DNA of 64,000 nucleotides from Streptoalloteichus hindustanus (GCF_900129375.1 NZ_FQVN01000007.1:124001-188000), one strand, 5' to 3'. Counted from the stretch's first letter, positions 34,206 through 43,544 are shown. The notes: a model not told the origin generated them from the sequence alone. Made by a program: numbers and translations.

Positions 34206-35315
34206 TCAGGCGGACGTCGGTTCCACGAACTGGATGTCGTGGTTGTCGGCGCTGGCAAGAAGGTTCAGCAGGCCTGCTCCCTCCTGGGTCAGGCTGGCGC
34301 GGTCGGTGGTGTTGAGGCGGTGGAACGGCTCGACGCGCAGCGTCGCCGTGCCGCGCTCGCGCACCACGCGCCAACAACCCGCGACCCGGCCGTCGAGCAG
34401 GAAAGCAGCCCGCATGCCGTTGCCGGTCATGAGGCGTCGACGGTGCTCGTCGGAGATCACCCGCGTGCGGTCGGCGTGCGAGGCGAGCAGGTTGTCGTAC
34501 TCGGGGAGGAACCGCGCCTCGGCCGGGGTGTCCGGGTCGGGCCGGGGCGCGTCCGGCAGGTCCAGCAGTTCGTTTCCCCGCTCGTCGCGCAGGACGCGCA
34601 GCCGTGGGCGCATCGGGTCGACGATCTCGCGGAGCCGGGTCAGGCCCGACCAGGTCTGCACATCGCGGACCGTGGCCGGGCCGAACGCGGCGAGGTACCG
34701 AACAACCAGGTCCTCCACTGTGGACCGAGTGGCGCGGGTGCCGGCCAGCCACGACTGGGCGGTCATGTGCCGCGTCACCCCGGACTGGCCCCACACACCC
34801 CGCGGCGGCACCTGGACCAGGGGAACGAGGTTGCGGACCGCGTAGGCCAGCGAGTTCGGGTCCCGATCGGGCCAGTGCTCCGCGAGGGACGCCCCGAGCT
34901 CCTTGGGTGTCAGCGCCCGGGCCGCCAGCGCGGCCCGGCCCGCCGCGCCCAGCGTCGCCGGGTCGATCCCGGCGACGCTGGGGCCGTGGGTGCTGTTGCG
35001 GAACAGGTCCCGGTCCAGCACGGGTTGCACGAGCTTGCGCACCGCCAGGCAGTCGCGCGCCGTGACCAGGTGAATGGTCGACCGCATCAACGCGATGCGG
35101 ACGGCCTGGCGGTGCTCGACCATCGCGGCGAGTTCGCCCGGGTCGAACCCGACGAGCCGTGTCCAGAGCCCCACGTACGGAGCGGTCGGCACCTGGGCCT
35201 GGAGCCCCACGAGGTGCTCGATCGCCGCCTCGGCGCTCGTGGCCACCCGGCGGAGCAACAACTGCCGGTGCAACGTCGCGCGGTTGAGCGCCCGCGTGGT
35301 GAGCACCTCGGACAC
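34206..35315 (-). CDS. Winged-helix DNA-binding protein, AlkZ-like (HTH_42)
   Basis: A 369-residue protein of the HTH_42/AlkZ family, which contains DNA glycosylases that excise bases from crosslinked or alkylated DNA. Three tandem winged helices are suggested by LVGLQAQVPTAPYVGLWTRL (the family QxQ region), ALTPKELGASLAEHWPDRD and YLAAFGPATVRDVQTWSGL. Members in actinomycetes often give self-resistance to DNA-damaging metabolites. The start GTG 35315 is seven bases after AAGGAG. It lies 83 bp upstream of the NmrA-like gene's 3' end, on the same strand. Confidence 0.82.
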   Translation of the reverse strand: MSEVLTTRALNRATLHRQLLLRRVATSAEAAIEHLVGLQAQVPTAPYVGLWTRLVGFDPGELAAMVEHRQAVRIALMRSTIHLVTARDCLAVRKLVQPVLDRDLFRNSTHGPSVAGIDPATLGAAGRAALAARALTPKELGASLAEHWPDRDPNSLAYAVRNLVPLVQVPPRGVWGQSGVTRHMTAQSWLAGTRATRSTVEDLVVRYLAAFGPATVRDVQTWSGLTRLREIVDPMRPRLRVLRDERGNELLDLPDAPRPDPDTPAEARFLPEYDNLLASHADRTRVISDEHRRRLMTGNGMRAAFLLDGRVAGCWRVVRERGTATLRVEPFHRLNTTDRASLTQEGAGLLNLLASADNHDIQFVEPTSA

Positions 35316-35398
35316 GGTCACACTCCTTCGATCGTCCAGAAAGGACGTCCAGAAAGGACAGAGTCTCAGCCGGAACCGGGCCCGGCCGAAACGGGGCC

Positions 35399-36229
35399 TC
35401 AGCTGAAGTCGGCCCGGTGGTCGGCGGCCCACTGCGCGAAGGAGCGCGCGGGGTGACCGGTGATCCGCTCCACCACCGGCGACACCTCGGCGGGCTTGCC
35501 GACGGTCGCGCCCATCAGGTCGAACAGCGCGGTGATGAAGTCGCCGTCCATGAACTGGCGCATCTGCTCCAGAACCGGCTTCGGGTCGAGCTCCTCGAAC
35601 CGCAGCGGACGGCCGAGCGCCTCGCCGAGCACCTGGACCTGCTCCCGCTGCGTCATGGACTCGGGGCCGGTCAGGTCGTAGACCCGGCCGGCGTGCCCGT
35701 CCTCGGTCAGCACCCGTGCCGCGACCTCCGCCACGTCCCGCTCGTGCACCGGCGCGCTCGTGAACTCCGCGTACGGCGCGCGGATGACGTCCGACCCGTT
35801 GAGCTGCATGGCGAACGACAGCGCGTTGATGGCCGGGAAGAACAGCCGCAGGAACGTCCACTCGGACGCGGCCTCGGTGATCGCCCGCTCGACCCGGTGG
35901 TGGTACTCCGCGATCACGTCGGGCTGCGTGTCGCGACCGTCCACAATGGCGCCCGACGACAGGAACACGATGCGCCGGCCGCGCGCGGCCGACAGGAACG
36001 CCGTGGCGTCCAGACCGTACGGCAGCACGAGGAACACCGTGGTCACGCCCTCCAGGGCGGGCGCCAGCGTCTCCGGCCTGGTGAGGTCACCGCCGACCAC
36101 CTCGACGCCGGCCGGCAGGGTGGCCTTCTCCGGGTCGCGGGTCAGCGCGCGGACCTTCTGGCCGCTCTCCAGCAGCGCCTCGACGGTCTGCCGGCCGAAG
36201 TGGGCGGTGGCTCCGACAACAAGAATCAC
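35399..36229 (-). CDS. NmrA-like NAD(P)-binding oxidoreductase/sensor
   Basis: A 276-residue atypical SDR. The Rossmann motif is GATAHFGRQTVEALL; a second glycine-poor segment and the missing YxxxK pair place it with NmrA/SDR_a5-like proteins (as in NAD(P)H:quinone reductases or redox sensors). The start GTG 36229 has GGGGGAG six bases upstream. It follows the epoxide hydrolase gene by 25 bp on the same strand, so the two are likely co-transcribed. Confidence 0.88.
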   Translation of the reverse strand: MILVVGATAHFGRQTVEALLESGQKVRALTRDPEKATLPAGVEVVGGDLTRPETLAPALEGVTTVFLVLPYGLDATAFLSAARGRRIVFLSSGAIVDGRDTQPDVIAEYHHRVERAITEAASEWTFLRLFFPAINALSFAMQLNGSDVIRAPYAEFTSAPVHERDVAEVAARVLTEDGHAGRVYDLTGPESMTQREQVQVLGEALGRPLRFEELDPKPVLEQMRQFMDGDFITALFDLMGATVGKPAEVSPVVERITGHPARSFAQWAADHRADFS

Positions 36230-36254
36230 GACAACTCCCCCAGTTGGTCGAACG

Positions 36255-37397
36255 TCAGCGCAGGCCGCGGAAGAAGCCGCGGAGGTCGGTGATCATCAGT
36301 TCCGGCTCCAGGTGGGCCGCGTAGTGGCCGCCGTGCTCCTCGTAGGTGTGCCACTGCGTGATGTTCTTGTGGTCCCGCTCGGCGAAGCGGCGGATCGACC
36401 TGAAGTCGCCGTTGAACGAGGCCAGGCCGATCGGCACGGTGGTCGGCTCGCTCGGGGCCTGGCCCTGGGCCTTGGCGTTCTCGTAGTAGAAGCGGATCGA
36501 CGAGCCGGCGGTCCTGGTGAACCAGTAGATGGCGACGTTGGTGAGGATGAAGTCGTCGTCGACGGGCCGGCTGCCCTCGGCGTCGCTCGCGAACAGCTGC
36601 GCGTTCCAGCCCAGCAGGCCCACCGGCGAGTCAGCCAGCGCGTGCGCCAGGGTCTGCGGCTGCTGCGAGTGGAGCTGGTTGAACGAGAACTTGTTCTCGT
36701 AGAACCACTGCAGGACCTGCAGCGCGGCCATGTCCTCTTCGGACAGTCCGGCGAACTCGGCGGGGTCGCCCGACGGGAACGAGAAGATCTGGGTGACGTG
36801 GACGCCGGCGACGTGCTCGCTGTCGACGCGGCCCAGCTCCGGCGAGACCAGCGACCCGCCGTCGTTGCCGTGCGCGCCGTAGCGCTCGTACCCCAGCCGC
36901 CGCATCAGCTCGGCCCAGGCCCGCGCGATGCGGGCGGTGCCCCAGCCGGTGTCGGTGGTCGGGCCGCCGAAGCCGAAGCCGGGCAGCGACGGGATCACCA
37001 GGTGGAACGCGTCCGCCGGGTCGCCGCCGTGCGCGGCCGGGTCGGTCAGCGGGCCGATCAGGTCGAGGAACTCCACCACCGAGCCCGGCCAGCCGTGCGT
37101 GAGGACCAGCGGGAACGCGTCCGGCTCCGGGGAGCGCACGTGCAGGAAGTGGATGTCCTGCCCGTCGATCTCGGTGACGAACTGCGGGTACTGGTTGAGC
37201 CGCGCCTCCCACTTCCGCCAGTCGTAGCCGGCGCGCCAGTACTCGGCCAGCCGCCGGACCTCGTCGAGACCGACGCCGTAGGCGTTGTCGTCCGCGCCCG
37301 GCGCCGGGTCCGTCCAGCGGGTCCGCGCCAACCGGTCGGCCAGGTCGTCGAGGTCGGCCTGCGGCACCGCGATCTCAAAACGTCTGATCTCTGTCAT
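36255..37397 (-). CDS. Epoxide hydrolase (EHN family, alpha/beta-hydrolase)
   Basis: A 380-residue microsomal-type epoxide hydrolase. The EHN N-terminal domain (1-110: FEIAVPQADLDDLADRLART RW) precedes the alpha/beta-hydrolase core: oxyanion motif THGWPGS, nucleophile Asp in HGNDGGS, and catalytic His in EEHGGHYAAHLEPE. It would open epoxides to diols; the substrate is unknown. ATG 37397 is the first in-frame start. It is probably co-transcribed with the NmrA-like gene. The LysR gene upstream, on the same strand, ends 81 bp before it. Confidence 0.9.
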   Translation of the reverse strand: MTEIRRFEIAVPQADLDDLADRLARTRWTDPAPGADDNAYGVGLDEVRRLAEYWRAGYDWRKWEARLNQYPQFVTEIDGQDIHFLHVRSPEPDAFPLVLTHGWPGSVVEFLDLIGPLTDPAAHGGDPADAFHLVIPSLPGFGFGGPTTDTGWGTARIARAWAELMRRLGYERYGAHGNDGGSLVSPELGRVDSEHVAGVHVTQIFSFPSGDPAEFAGLSEEDMAALQVLQWFYENKFSFNQLHSQQPQTLAHALADSPVGLLGWNAQLFASDAEGSRPVDDDFILTNVAIYWFTRTAGSSIRFYYENAKAQGQAPSEPTTVPIGLASFNGDFRSIRRFAERDHKNITQWHTYEEHGGHYAAHLEPELMITDLRGFFRGLR

Positions 37398-37478
37398 GAG
37401 TACAGCCTCACGGAGGCGGCGTCCGCCATCAACGGCGAAGCGCGGGACGACCGTGATGCCGCACGCAACGATCCCCGG

Positions 37479-38387
37479 TCAGTCCGCGTCGTCGCAGTGG
37501 ACGGCGGACGCCTCGGCGAACATCCGCGCCCACATCTCCTGCGGGCCGCTGCGCCACACCGCCCGGACCGGCATGGGCGGCAGGCCCGTCAGCGGCACCA
37601 GCTCGACACCGGGCCGCCGGTACACGGTGAGCAGCGACGCGAACGTCAGGTGGGCCAGGTCGCCCGCCGCGACCACGCGCAGCACGTCCTCGACGTAGGC
37701 CGTGGACAGCCGGCGCCGCTTGATCTCACGGCCACCCGGCGTCGTCGCCGGCGTCCAGTACTCGCCGAACCACGACGGCAGCGCCGGGTAGATCACCTCG
37801 TGCTCGGCGAGGTCCTCGACGTCGATCACCGACCGACCGGCGAGCGGATGGCTCGATCCCAGCATGACCGCGCGTTCGACCTGGTCGATGACCGGGCCGA
37901 TCCGCAGCGGCACGTCAGCCGGCACCTCGCCCACCGGCATCCACGTCACGAACACGTCCACCGGCCAGTCCCGGCCCGACCACCGGAACAGGTCCGTCGT
38001 CGGCTGCGCCGAGGCCACCACCCGGTGCTCCGGGTACAGCCGCTCGAACGACGCCGTCAGCTGCGGGCCGAGGGTCTCGGGCAGGGTGGTGGCGAACCCG
38101 ACCCGCAGCACGCCGCCACCGAGGTCGGCCGTGCGCCGCACGTCGGCCAACGCGCGCTCGATCTGAACGTAGGCGGAGCGCAGCTCGCCGAACAGCTGCA
38201 TGCCCTGCGGCGTCGGCGTGACCACCCGGCTCGTCCGGAGGAACAGCGGCACGCCGGCCCGTCGCTCGACCATGCGCACCAGGTTGCTCACCCGGGAAGT
38301 TGACAATCGCAACCGTTCGGCAGCGCGACCGAAGTGCAGCTCCTCGGCTACCGCGAGGAACGCCTCGATCTCCCGCATCTCCAGCAC
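37479..38387 (-). CDS. LysR-family transcriptional regulator
   Basis: A 302-residue LysR regulator. N-terminal HTH: EIEAFLAVAEELHFGRAAER LRLSTSRVSNLVRMVE; the remainder is the two-lobed inducer domain. Start chosen at GTG 38387 (VLEMREIEAF), the usual opening in this subgroup; ATG 38378 is the alternative. It could activate the epoxide hydrolase operon downstream on the same strand, or the divergent amidase, from the inverted repeat at 38466-38486. Confidence 0.88.
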   Translation of the reverse strand: MLEMREIEAFLAVAEELHFGRAAERLRLSTSRVSNLVRMVERRAGVPLFLRTSRVVTPTPQGMQLFGELRSAYVQIERALADVRRTADLGGGVLRVGFATTLPETLGPQLTASFERLYPEHRVVASAQPTTDLFRWSGRDWPVDVFVTWMPVGEVPADVPLRIGPVIDQVERAVMLGSSHPLAGRSVIDVEDLAEHEVIYPALPSWFGEYWTPATTPGGREIKRRRLSTAYVEDVLRVVAAGDLAHLTFASLLTVYRRPGVELVPLTGLPPMPVRAVWRSGPQEMWARMFAEASAVHCDDAD

Positions 38388-38465
38388 GCCGCGGAGCCTA
38401 CCCGCTGATTCGCGCTGGTCAGAGGGGGTGTGATCGCACGAGGCAAATCCACGGACCGTCCGGTG

Positions 38466-38486
38466 ATCACTACTTTTCGTAGCGAT
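38466..38486. promoter_or_regulatory. Probable LysR binding site
   Basis: Arms ATCACTAC and GTAGCGAT (7 of 8 paired) around TTTTC, 80 bp upstream of the LysR start; the AT-rich centre is typical of LysR sites. Confidence 0.5.
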
Positions 38487-38650
38487 TTGTCCCGATTTCC
38501 CCGGCAGGCCCCACATCCAACGCGGAGCGTGCGCCCAGCTCTCCGCCGACCTGTCCGGGACGGGAAGGAGAACGGACCAGCGTGCGGACAGACATCGGAT
38601 CGATTCCGAACCCGCGCCTCCTCGCTCTCGACTGCCCTCCGCCACTCCTC

Positions 38651-38684
38651 GATTCAGCGCCACCAGCGATTCAGCGCCACCAGC
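38651..38684. repeat. 17-bp tandem repeat, two exact copies
   Basis: GATTCAGCGCCACCAGC occurs at 38651-38667 and 38668-38684, in the leader region of the amidase gene. Confidence 0.85.
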
Positions 38685-38714
38685 GCATTGACCTGGTGGA
38701 CCGATGCGGGTGCA

Positions 38715-40310
38715 ATGAGCCGCGTGCCTCAGCTCCGCTTGGCGGCCTCGGTGTTGGCAGTGGCCGCGTTGATCGCAGGTTCCCCCGCCTCCGTCGCCAG
38801 TGCGGACGCGCCCCCCGAGCACGGCGGGGTCGGCTTCGACCTCGACGCCGCCACCATCCCCGACCTGCGGGAGCGCATGGACCGGGGTTCGCTCACCTCC
38901 CTGCGCCTGACCGCGGCCTACCTGCGGCGGATCGACGCCCTCGACGGCACGCTGCGGTCCGTCGTCGCGGTCAACCGGCGCACGCTGGCCGAAGCCGCCG
39001 CCAGCGACGCCCGCCGGCGGGCGGGTCGGGCGCTCGGCCCGCTCGACGGGATTCCCGTGCTGCTCAAGGACAACATCGACACCGTGGCGATGCCGACCAC
39101 GGCGGGTTCCCGCGCGCTGGAGGACTCCCGTCCTCGGCGCGACGCCTTCCAGGTCACGCGGCTGCGCTCCGCGGGCGCGGTCGTGCTGGGCAAGGCGAAC
39201 CTGTCGGAGTGGGCCAACTTCCGGTCCACCAAGCCCACTTCCGGCTGGTCGGCCGTGGGCGGGCAGACCAGCAACCCGCACGTGCTGGACCGCAACCCCT
39301 GCGGCTCCTCCTCCGGATCGGCGGCCGCCGTGGCGGCCTCGTTGGCCCAGGTCGCCATCGGCAGCGAGACCGACGGCTCGATCGTCTGCCCGGCGGGGAT
39401 GAACGGGGTCGCCGGACACAAGCCCACCCTGGGGTTGGTGAGCCGAACCGGTGTGGTGCCGATCTCGTCCGAACAGGACACGACGGGGCCGATCGCGCGG
39501 CACGTCGTCGACCTCGCGATCACGTTGTCGGCGTTGCAGGCCCGCGATCCCGACGACGCGGCAACGAAGGAGGTCCCGCGGGGCCAACCGACCGACTACG
39601 CCCGGCATCTCGACCCGAACGCCCTGCGCGGAGCCAGGATCGGCATGTGGCGCCTGCCGGGGCTGGGCCCCGAGGTCGACCGCGTGATGGCGTCCACTGT
39701 GGACGCTCTCCGGGCCAACGGCGCCACGGTCGTCGACGTGACCCTGCCGTACCAGGACCAACTGGTGGCCGACGAGTTCCCGGCGCTGCTGACGGAGTTC
39801 CGCAGGGACATCAACGCCTACCTGGCGACCAGGCAGGGCGGACCCCGCACCCTGGCCGACCTGATCGCCCACAACCGCGCCGATCCCGCCGAGCGGACCT
39901 GTTTCGCCGGCCAGGAGCTGTTCGAGATGGCCGAGGCCGCCCCGCGCCCCGACGACCCCGAGTACCGGGCGCGCCGGGCCCGGTTGACCGACCTGTCGCG
40001 CAGGTCGATCGACGAGACGTTGGCGGAGCACCGGCTCGACGCGATCATGGCGCCCACCAACCCGCCCGCGTGGCGGACCGACTGCGCGAGCGGGGACAAC
40101 GACATCGTCCCGTCCTCGACCCCGGCCGCCGTGGCCGGCTACCCGCACACCGCCGTCCCCGCCGGGTTCGTCGGCCCGCTCCCCGTCGGTCTGTCGATCT
40201 TCGCCGGCCGGTGGGCGGACGCGAAGGTCCTCTCGCTCGCCGCGGCGTTCGAGCGGGCCGCGCCCGTGCGGCGCGCTCCCCGGTACCTGCCGACCCTGCC
40301 CACCGGCTGA
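38715..40310 (+). CDS. Secreted amidase (amidase-signature family)
   Basis: A 531-residue amidase with an N-terminal signal peptide (LRLAASVLAVAALIAGSPASVASA). The Ser-cisSer-Lys triad is visible: Lys in VLLKDNIDT, cis-Ser in CGSSSGSAAA, nucleophile Ser in GSETDGSIVCP. It hydrolyses amides outside the membrane; similar secreted members include peptide amidases. The start ATG 38715 is where the signal peptide begins; the open frame extends upstream without coding character. No strong ribosome binding site is seen. Probably controlled by the divergent LysR. Confidence 0.9.
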   Translation: MSRVPQLRLAASVLAVAALIAGSPASVASADAPPEHGGVGFDLDAATIPDLRERMDRGSLTSLRLTAAYLRRIDALDGTLRSVVAVNRRTLAEAAASDARRRAGRALGPLDGIPVLLKDNIDTVAMPTTAGSRALEDSRPRRDAFQVTRLRSAGAVVLGKANLSEWANFRSTKPTSGWSAVGGQTSNPHVLDRNPCGSSSGSAAAVAASLAQVAIGSETDGSIVCPAGMNGVAGHKPTLGLVSRTGVVPISSEQDTTGPIARHVVDLAITLSALQARDPDDAATKEVPRGQPTDYARHLDPNALRGARIGMWRLPGLGPEVDRVMASTVDALRANGATVVDVTLPYQDQLVADEFPALLTEFRRDINAYLATRQGGPRTLADLIAHNRADPAERTCFAGQELFEMAEAAPRPDDPEYRARRARLTDLSRRSIDETLAEHRLDAIMAPTNPPAWRTDCASGDNDIVPSSTPAAVAGYPHTAVPAGFVGPLPVGLSIFAGRWADAKVLSLAAAFERAAPVRRAPRYLPTLPTG

Positions 40311-40466
40311 CACCGGGCGGGACGGCCGCCCCGGCGCGCCGCCGCACGCGGGGACGCTTCACCCAGACGAGTGGTTATCGGCGTAGTCACCCGCGCCTCG
40401 GTAACCCACACGGTGGGGACCGCCGGCGGGCAGGCGGCCACGCGTGCGAGCGGCGGGTGGGGAGCC

Positions 40467-41204
40467 ATGGCGAAGACGCTGGAGGAGTGGCTCGACAGCG
40501 AGGTGCGACCACTCAGGAACAAGCCGGTGCGCTGGCTGTCCGAGTTCTACTTCCTCCGCGACCCCGCCCGGCCGAGGCACGTGGACCCCGAGATCTTCTT
40601 CGCGCCGGCCGACGGCGTGCTCCTCTACCAGCGGACGGTGAACCCCGACGAACCGCTCGTGGAGCTCAAGGGACGGCGCTACACCCTCCAGGACGCCCTC
40701 CGCGACCCCGACTACGACCGCCAGAGCCTGGTCGTCGGCATCTTCATGACCTTCTACGACGTCCACGTCAACCGGGTGCCCTACTCGGGGCGGTTGTCCT
40801 ACCGGGTTCCGGAGCCGGTCGAGACGCACAACCACCCGATGCTCGACATGGAGCACGGCCTGCTCGCGGAGCTACGGCCCGACCTCGGCACCGCCGAGTA
40901 CCTGTTCCGCAACCAGCGCGTGGTCAACCGGTTCGTCTCGCCCGCGCTCGACGGGCCGTACCACGTCCTCCAGATCGCCGATCGCGACGTGCGCTGCGTG
41001 ATTCCGTTCGACCTGCGCCAGAACCGGCCCTGCCGGCAGGGCGAGCGGTTCTCCCAGATCCGGTACGGCTCGCAGGTCGACCTGGTCGTGCCGCTGTCCG
41101 CACGGTACGGGCTGGAGTTCCTCCAGGCCGAGCACAGCCACGTCGAGGCCGGTGTGGACCCGCTCGTCCGCATCGTCCGGCCGGGGGCGGGGAGTCGGCC
41201 GTGA
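40467..41204 (+). CDS. Phosphatidylserine decarboxylase-like protein
   Basis: A 245-residue pyruvoyl-type decarboxylase homologue. Family features: FFAPADGVLLYQ, the catalytic FMTFYDVHVNRVPYSG (His), THNHPM, and the self-cleavage region RYGSQVDLVVP whose Ser would form the pyruvoyl group (short-PSD form of the GST site). Housekeeping PSDs act on membrane phosphatidylserine, but this one has no obvious pssA partner; it is coupled to an amidinotransferase-like gene (GTGA overlap). A specialised decarboxylation in a small-molecule pathway is possible. The start ATG 40467 has GGGGAG four bases upstream. Confidence 0.82.
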   Translation: MAKTLEEWLDSEVRPLRNKPVRWLSEFYFLRDPARPRHVDPEIFFAPADGVLLYQRTVNPDEPLVELKGRRYTLQDALRDPDYDRQSLVVGIFMTFYDVHVNRVPYSGRLSYRVPEPVETHNHPMLDMEHGLLAELRPDLGTAEYLFRNQRVVNRFVSPALDGPYHVLQIADRDVRCVIPFDLRQNRPCRQGERFSQIRYGSQVDLVVPLSARYGLEFLQAEHSHVEAGVDPLVRIVRPGAGSRP

Positions 41205-42163
41205 CCGCCGGTCGCGGCGTCGCCACCCGCCGCGCGTCGTCGGAGCGCGACCCGGCCGACCCCACCGAGCTGGAGCACCCGGCGTTCCTCGTGAACGCGC
41301 CGTTCTCCTACTCGACCGGAATCGCGAACATCGCCTGGAGGGAGGAGGTCCCGGACCGGGAGCGCGCGCCCGACGGCGCCCGGGCGATGACGCAGTTCCT
41401 TGAGCTGTACCGACTGCTGTCGGCCGAGTCCCTGGTGTACGTGCTGCCCACCCCACCCGGCAGCGGGTTGCGGGACCTCGTGTTCACCGCCGACCTCGGC
41501 GTCGTCCTGGAGCACCTGCCCCGGACCGCCGTGATCTCCCGGTTCCCCCCGGCCGCCCGGCGGGGCGAGGCCGAGGTCAGCGCGCGGTTCTTCGAGCTCA
41601 TGGGATGCCGAACCGCCTTCTCCCCCACCCGCTTCGAGGGCGAGGCGGAGCTCAAGCACCTGCACGACAACGTCTACGCCGGCGGTCACGGGCCCCACAC
41701 GGACCGGGCGACCTACGACTGGATGGAACGCGAGTTCGCCATGCGGGTCATCCGGCTCCCGCTGACCGATCCGCGCCTCCACCACCTGGACCGCGGCGTC
41801 TTCCCCCTCACCCGGGAGCAGACGTTGGTGGCCGCCGCGGTGTTCGGGAGAGCCGAGATCCGGGAGCTGGAGGAGCAGACCGAGATCATCGACGTGCCCG
41901 TGGCCGCCGCCCACCGCGGCGTGTGCAACTCGGTGCGCCTGCACAACGTGATCCTCAACGCGTCCCACCTGCACGAGCTCAGGGCGGGCACCGAGGAGTA
42001 CGCCGCCGAGACCGCCAAGAACCGAGCCCTGGAGGACGTCGCGAGCCGGCTCGGCTTCGAGGTGGTCTACGTGAACCTCAGCGAGTTCCACAAGGGCGGA
42101 GCGCTGTTGTCCCGCATGGTGATGCACCTCAACCGGCACTCCTACCGGCTCTCGCTCCTCTGA
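41201..42163 (+). CDS. Amidinotransferase/DDAH-fold protein lacking the usual catalytic Cys
   Basis: A 320-residue protein of the guanidine-modifying (arginine deiminase/DDAH/amidinotransferase) superfamily. Matching landmarks: LRDLVFTADLG (substrate Asp), FEGEAELKHL, DNVYAGGHGPHTD, PRLHHLDRGVFPL (catalytic His), and the C-terminal EFHKGGALLSRMVMHLN. In active relatives that last motif carries the nucleophilic Cys (KxGGxxxCMTL type); here the equivalent position is Arg and no Cys is near. It is therefore either a binding protein or an enzyme with changed chemistry. Starts at GTG 41201, overlapping the PSD-like stop. Confidence 0.75.
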   Translation: MTAGRGVATRRASSERDPADPTELEHPAFLVNAPFSYSTGIANIAWREEVPDRERAPDGARAMTQFLELYRLLSAESLVYVLPTPPGSGLRDLVFTADLGVVLEHLPRTAVISRFPPAARRGEAEVSARFFELMGCRTAFSPTRFEGEAELKHLHDNVYAGGHGPHTDRATYDWMEREFAMRVIRLPLTDPRLHHLDRGVFPLTREQTLVAAAVFGRAEIRELEEQTEIIDVPVAAAHRGVCNSVRLHNVILNASHLHELRAGTEEYAAETAKNRALEDVASRLGFEVVYVNLSEFHKGGALLSRMVMHLNRHSYRLSLL

Positions 42164-42352
42164 GGCCTGGCGTTCGGGTGAGCTGGTACCGTCGCGTCGT
42201 GCATTGACGCCGGGGCGCCACGCCCCTCCCCCACACCGCCCGCACTGTCCACAGTGGACACTGTGAGCACGTCGGACGCGGCCGTGCTCCGCCGTCGGGT
42301 CCGTTCTTCCGCAGCAGCAGCAGTTCCCGCGTGAAGAAGGGTTCTTTCCCGA

Positions 42353-43240
42353 ATGTCCCACGAGCACGTCCTGTCCGCCCAACCCTCCCCCGCCACGCTG
42401 GCGTGGGCGCTCCGCCAGACCGGCGGTTCCCGCGTGCTGGCGACGGAATTCCTGACCGGTGGGGTCTCGCACGCCAACCACGCCCTCGTTCTCGACGGCC
42501 CCCGGCCGCGACAGGTCGTGCTGCGGCGGTGGGCCCGCCCGGGGTGGGAGGAGAGCGACCCCGACTTCACGGTCGAGCGCGAGGTGGCGGCGCTGACCGT
42601 GTTGGAGCGCGCCGGGTTCCCCGCGCCCCGCGTGCTCGCCGCGGACCCAGAGGGGCGGGAGTGCGACGCGCCCGCCCTGTTGGTGACGCGGTTGCCGGGT
42701 CACGGCCCCGACGAGGACGACGAGCAGTCCCCGCGGTTCCTGCCGCAGTTGGCCGCCACCGCCTTCGCCCTGCACCGCGTCGCGCCGCCGTGGCCGGGTG
42801 TGCCGGACTACCGGCCGTACAACGACCTGTCCGATCCGCGTCCACCGGCGACGAGCACCCGGCCCGAGGTGTGGGAGCGGGCCTTCGCGATGGTCTCGGC
42901 GCCGCCACCGCCGGGGCCGGTGTGCCTGATCCACCGCGACTACCACCAGGGCAACACGTTGTGGCGGAACGGGCAGATCACCGGCGTGGTGGACTGGACC
43001 ACGGCGTCGCGGGGCTGCCCGGACGTCGACCTCGGGCACATGTGCTGGAACCTGGTCGTCGACTACGGCGAGGACAGGGCCGAGGAGTTCCTGCGGCACT
43101 ACGGCGCGCTGAGCGGCACCGAGGCGCACCCGTACTGGTTGGTGCGGCCCGTGGTGGACCTGCTGCCCGACGTCGAGTTGGACGAGGAGGACCTCGACGC
43201 GCTGGAGCCCTACCTGGCTCGCCAGCTCGCACGAGGGTGA
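42353..43240 (+). CDS. APH-family phosphotransferase
   Basis: A 295-residue kinase-fold protein. Motifs: GGVSHANHALVL (nucleotide loop), QVVLRRW (Lys/Arg in strand 3), catalytic loop LIHRDYHQGNTLW, metal-binding GVVDWTTASRGCPDVDLGHM. The full HxDxxxxN set is present, so it is probably an active small-molecule kinase; the substrate is unknown. The start ATG 42353 has AAGGG about 12 bases upstream. It follows the PSD/DDAH-like pair by 190 bp, perhaps as part of the same neighbourhood. Confidence 0.85.
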   Translation: MSHEHVLSAQPSPATLAWALRQTGGSRVLATEFLTGGVSHANHALVLDGPRPRQVVLRRWARPGWEESDPDFTVEREVAALTVLERAGFPAPRVLAADPEGRECDAPALLVTRLPGHGPDEDDEQSPRFLPQLAATAFALHRVAPPWPGVPDYRPYNDLSDPRPPATSTRPEVWERAFAMVSAPPPPGPVCLIHRDYHQGNTLWRNGQITGVVDWTTASRGCPDVDLGHMCWNLVVDYGEDRAEEFLRHYGALSGTEAHPYWLVRPVVDLLPDVELDEEDLDALEPYLARQLARG

Positions 43241-43386
43241 AGGTGAGGGTGCGGGTGGTCCCACCGCGCGCCGTGCACCGCGCGTCAACGTGCACCGCGT
43301 CAACGTGCCCCTCGCGCCGCGCACCCCGTTCGGTGCCACGCAGTCGTGATCAGTGATCGCCGGCCACCCGTCGATCGGTGACCGAT

Positions 43387-43429
43387 GGCGCCCCTGCGCG
43401 CTGGCCCACCGCCGGCGCGCAGGGGCGCC
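43387..43429 (+). terminator. Strong hairpin terminator
   Basis: Perfect 15-bp arms (GGCGCCCCTGCGCGC) with a 13-nt loop, about 150 bp after the phosphotransferase stop. Confidence 0.8.
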
Positions 43430-43524
43430 GCCGCGTCGCACCCAGGCTCGACCGGGGTGCGGCCGAGGAGTGGCACCACCTCCCATCTGCGCTTTCGCTT
43501 ACCCTTGCCTCGGCATTCAGGTAT

Positions 43525-43537
43525 CTCGAAAGTCGAG
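43525..43537. promoter_or_regulatory. Likely MarR operator
   Basis: CTCGA-AAG-TCGAG inverted repeat ending 7 bp before the MarR start codon, suggesting autorepression at the transcription start. Confidence 0.5.
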
Positions 43538-43544
43538 TGGTGAG

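Larger units (their letters stand above)
38388..38714. other. Divergent promoter region (LysR/amidase)
   Basis: 327 bp with an inverted repeat at 38466-38486, a 17-bp tandem repeat at 38651-38684 and a small hairpin (CCACCAG at 38677-38683 with CTGGTGG at 38693-38699) just before the amidase. No credible gene. Confidence 0.5.
43241..43544. other. Intergenic region with terminator and MarR site
   Basis: 304 bp holding the terminator at 43387-43429 and the operator at 43525-43537; short repeats of CGTCAACGTGC at about 43280-43310. No credible gene. Confidence 0.5.

Noticed and set aside
38582-41200. Long 5' part of a 1193-codon open frame
   Set aside because: Only its last 320 codons (from GTG 41201) are protein-like; the rest is a shadow of the amidase and PSD-like genes.
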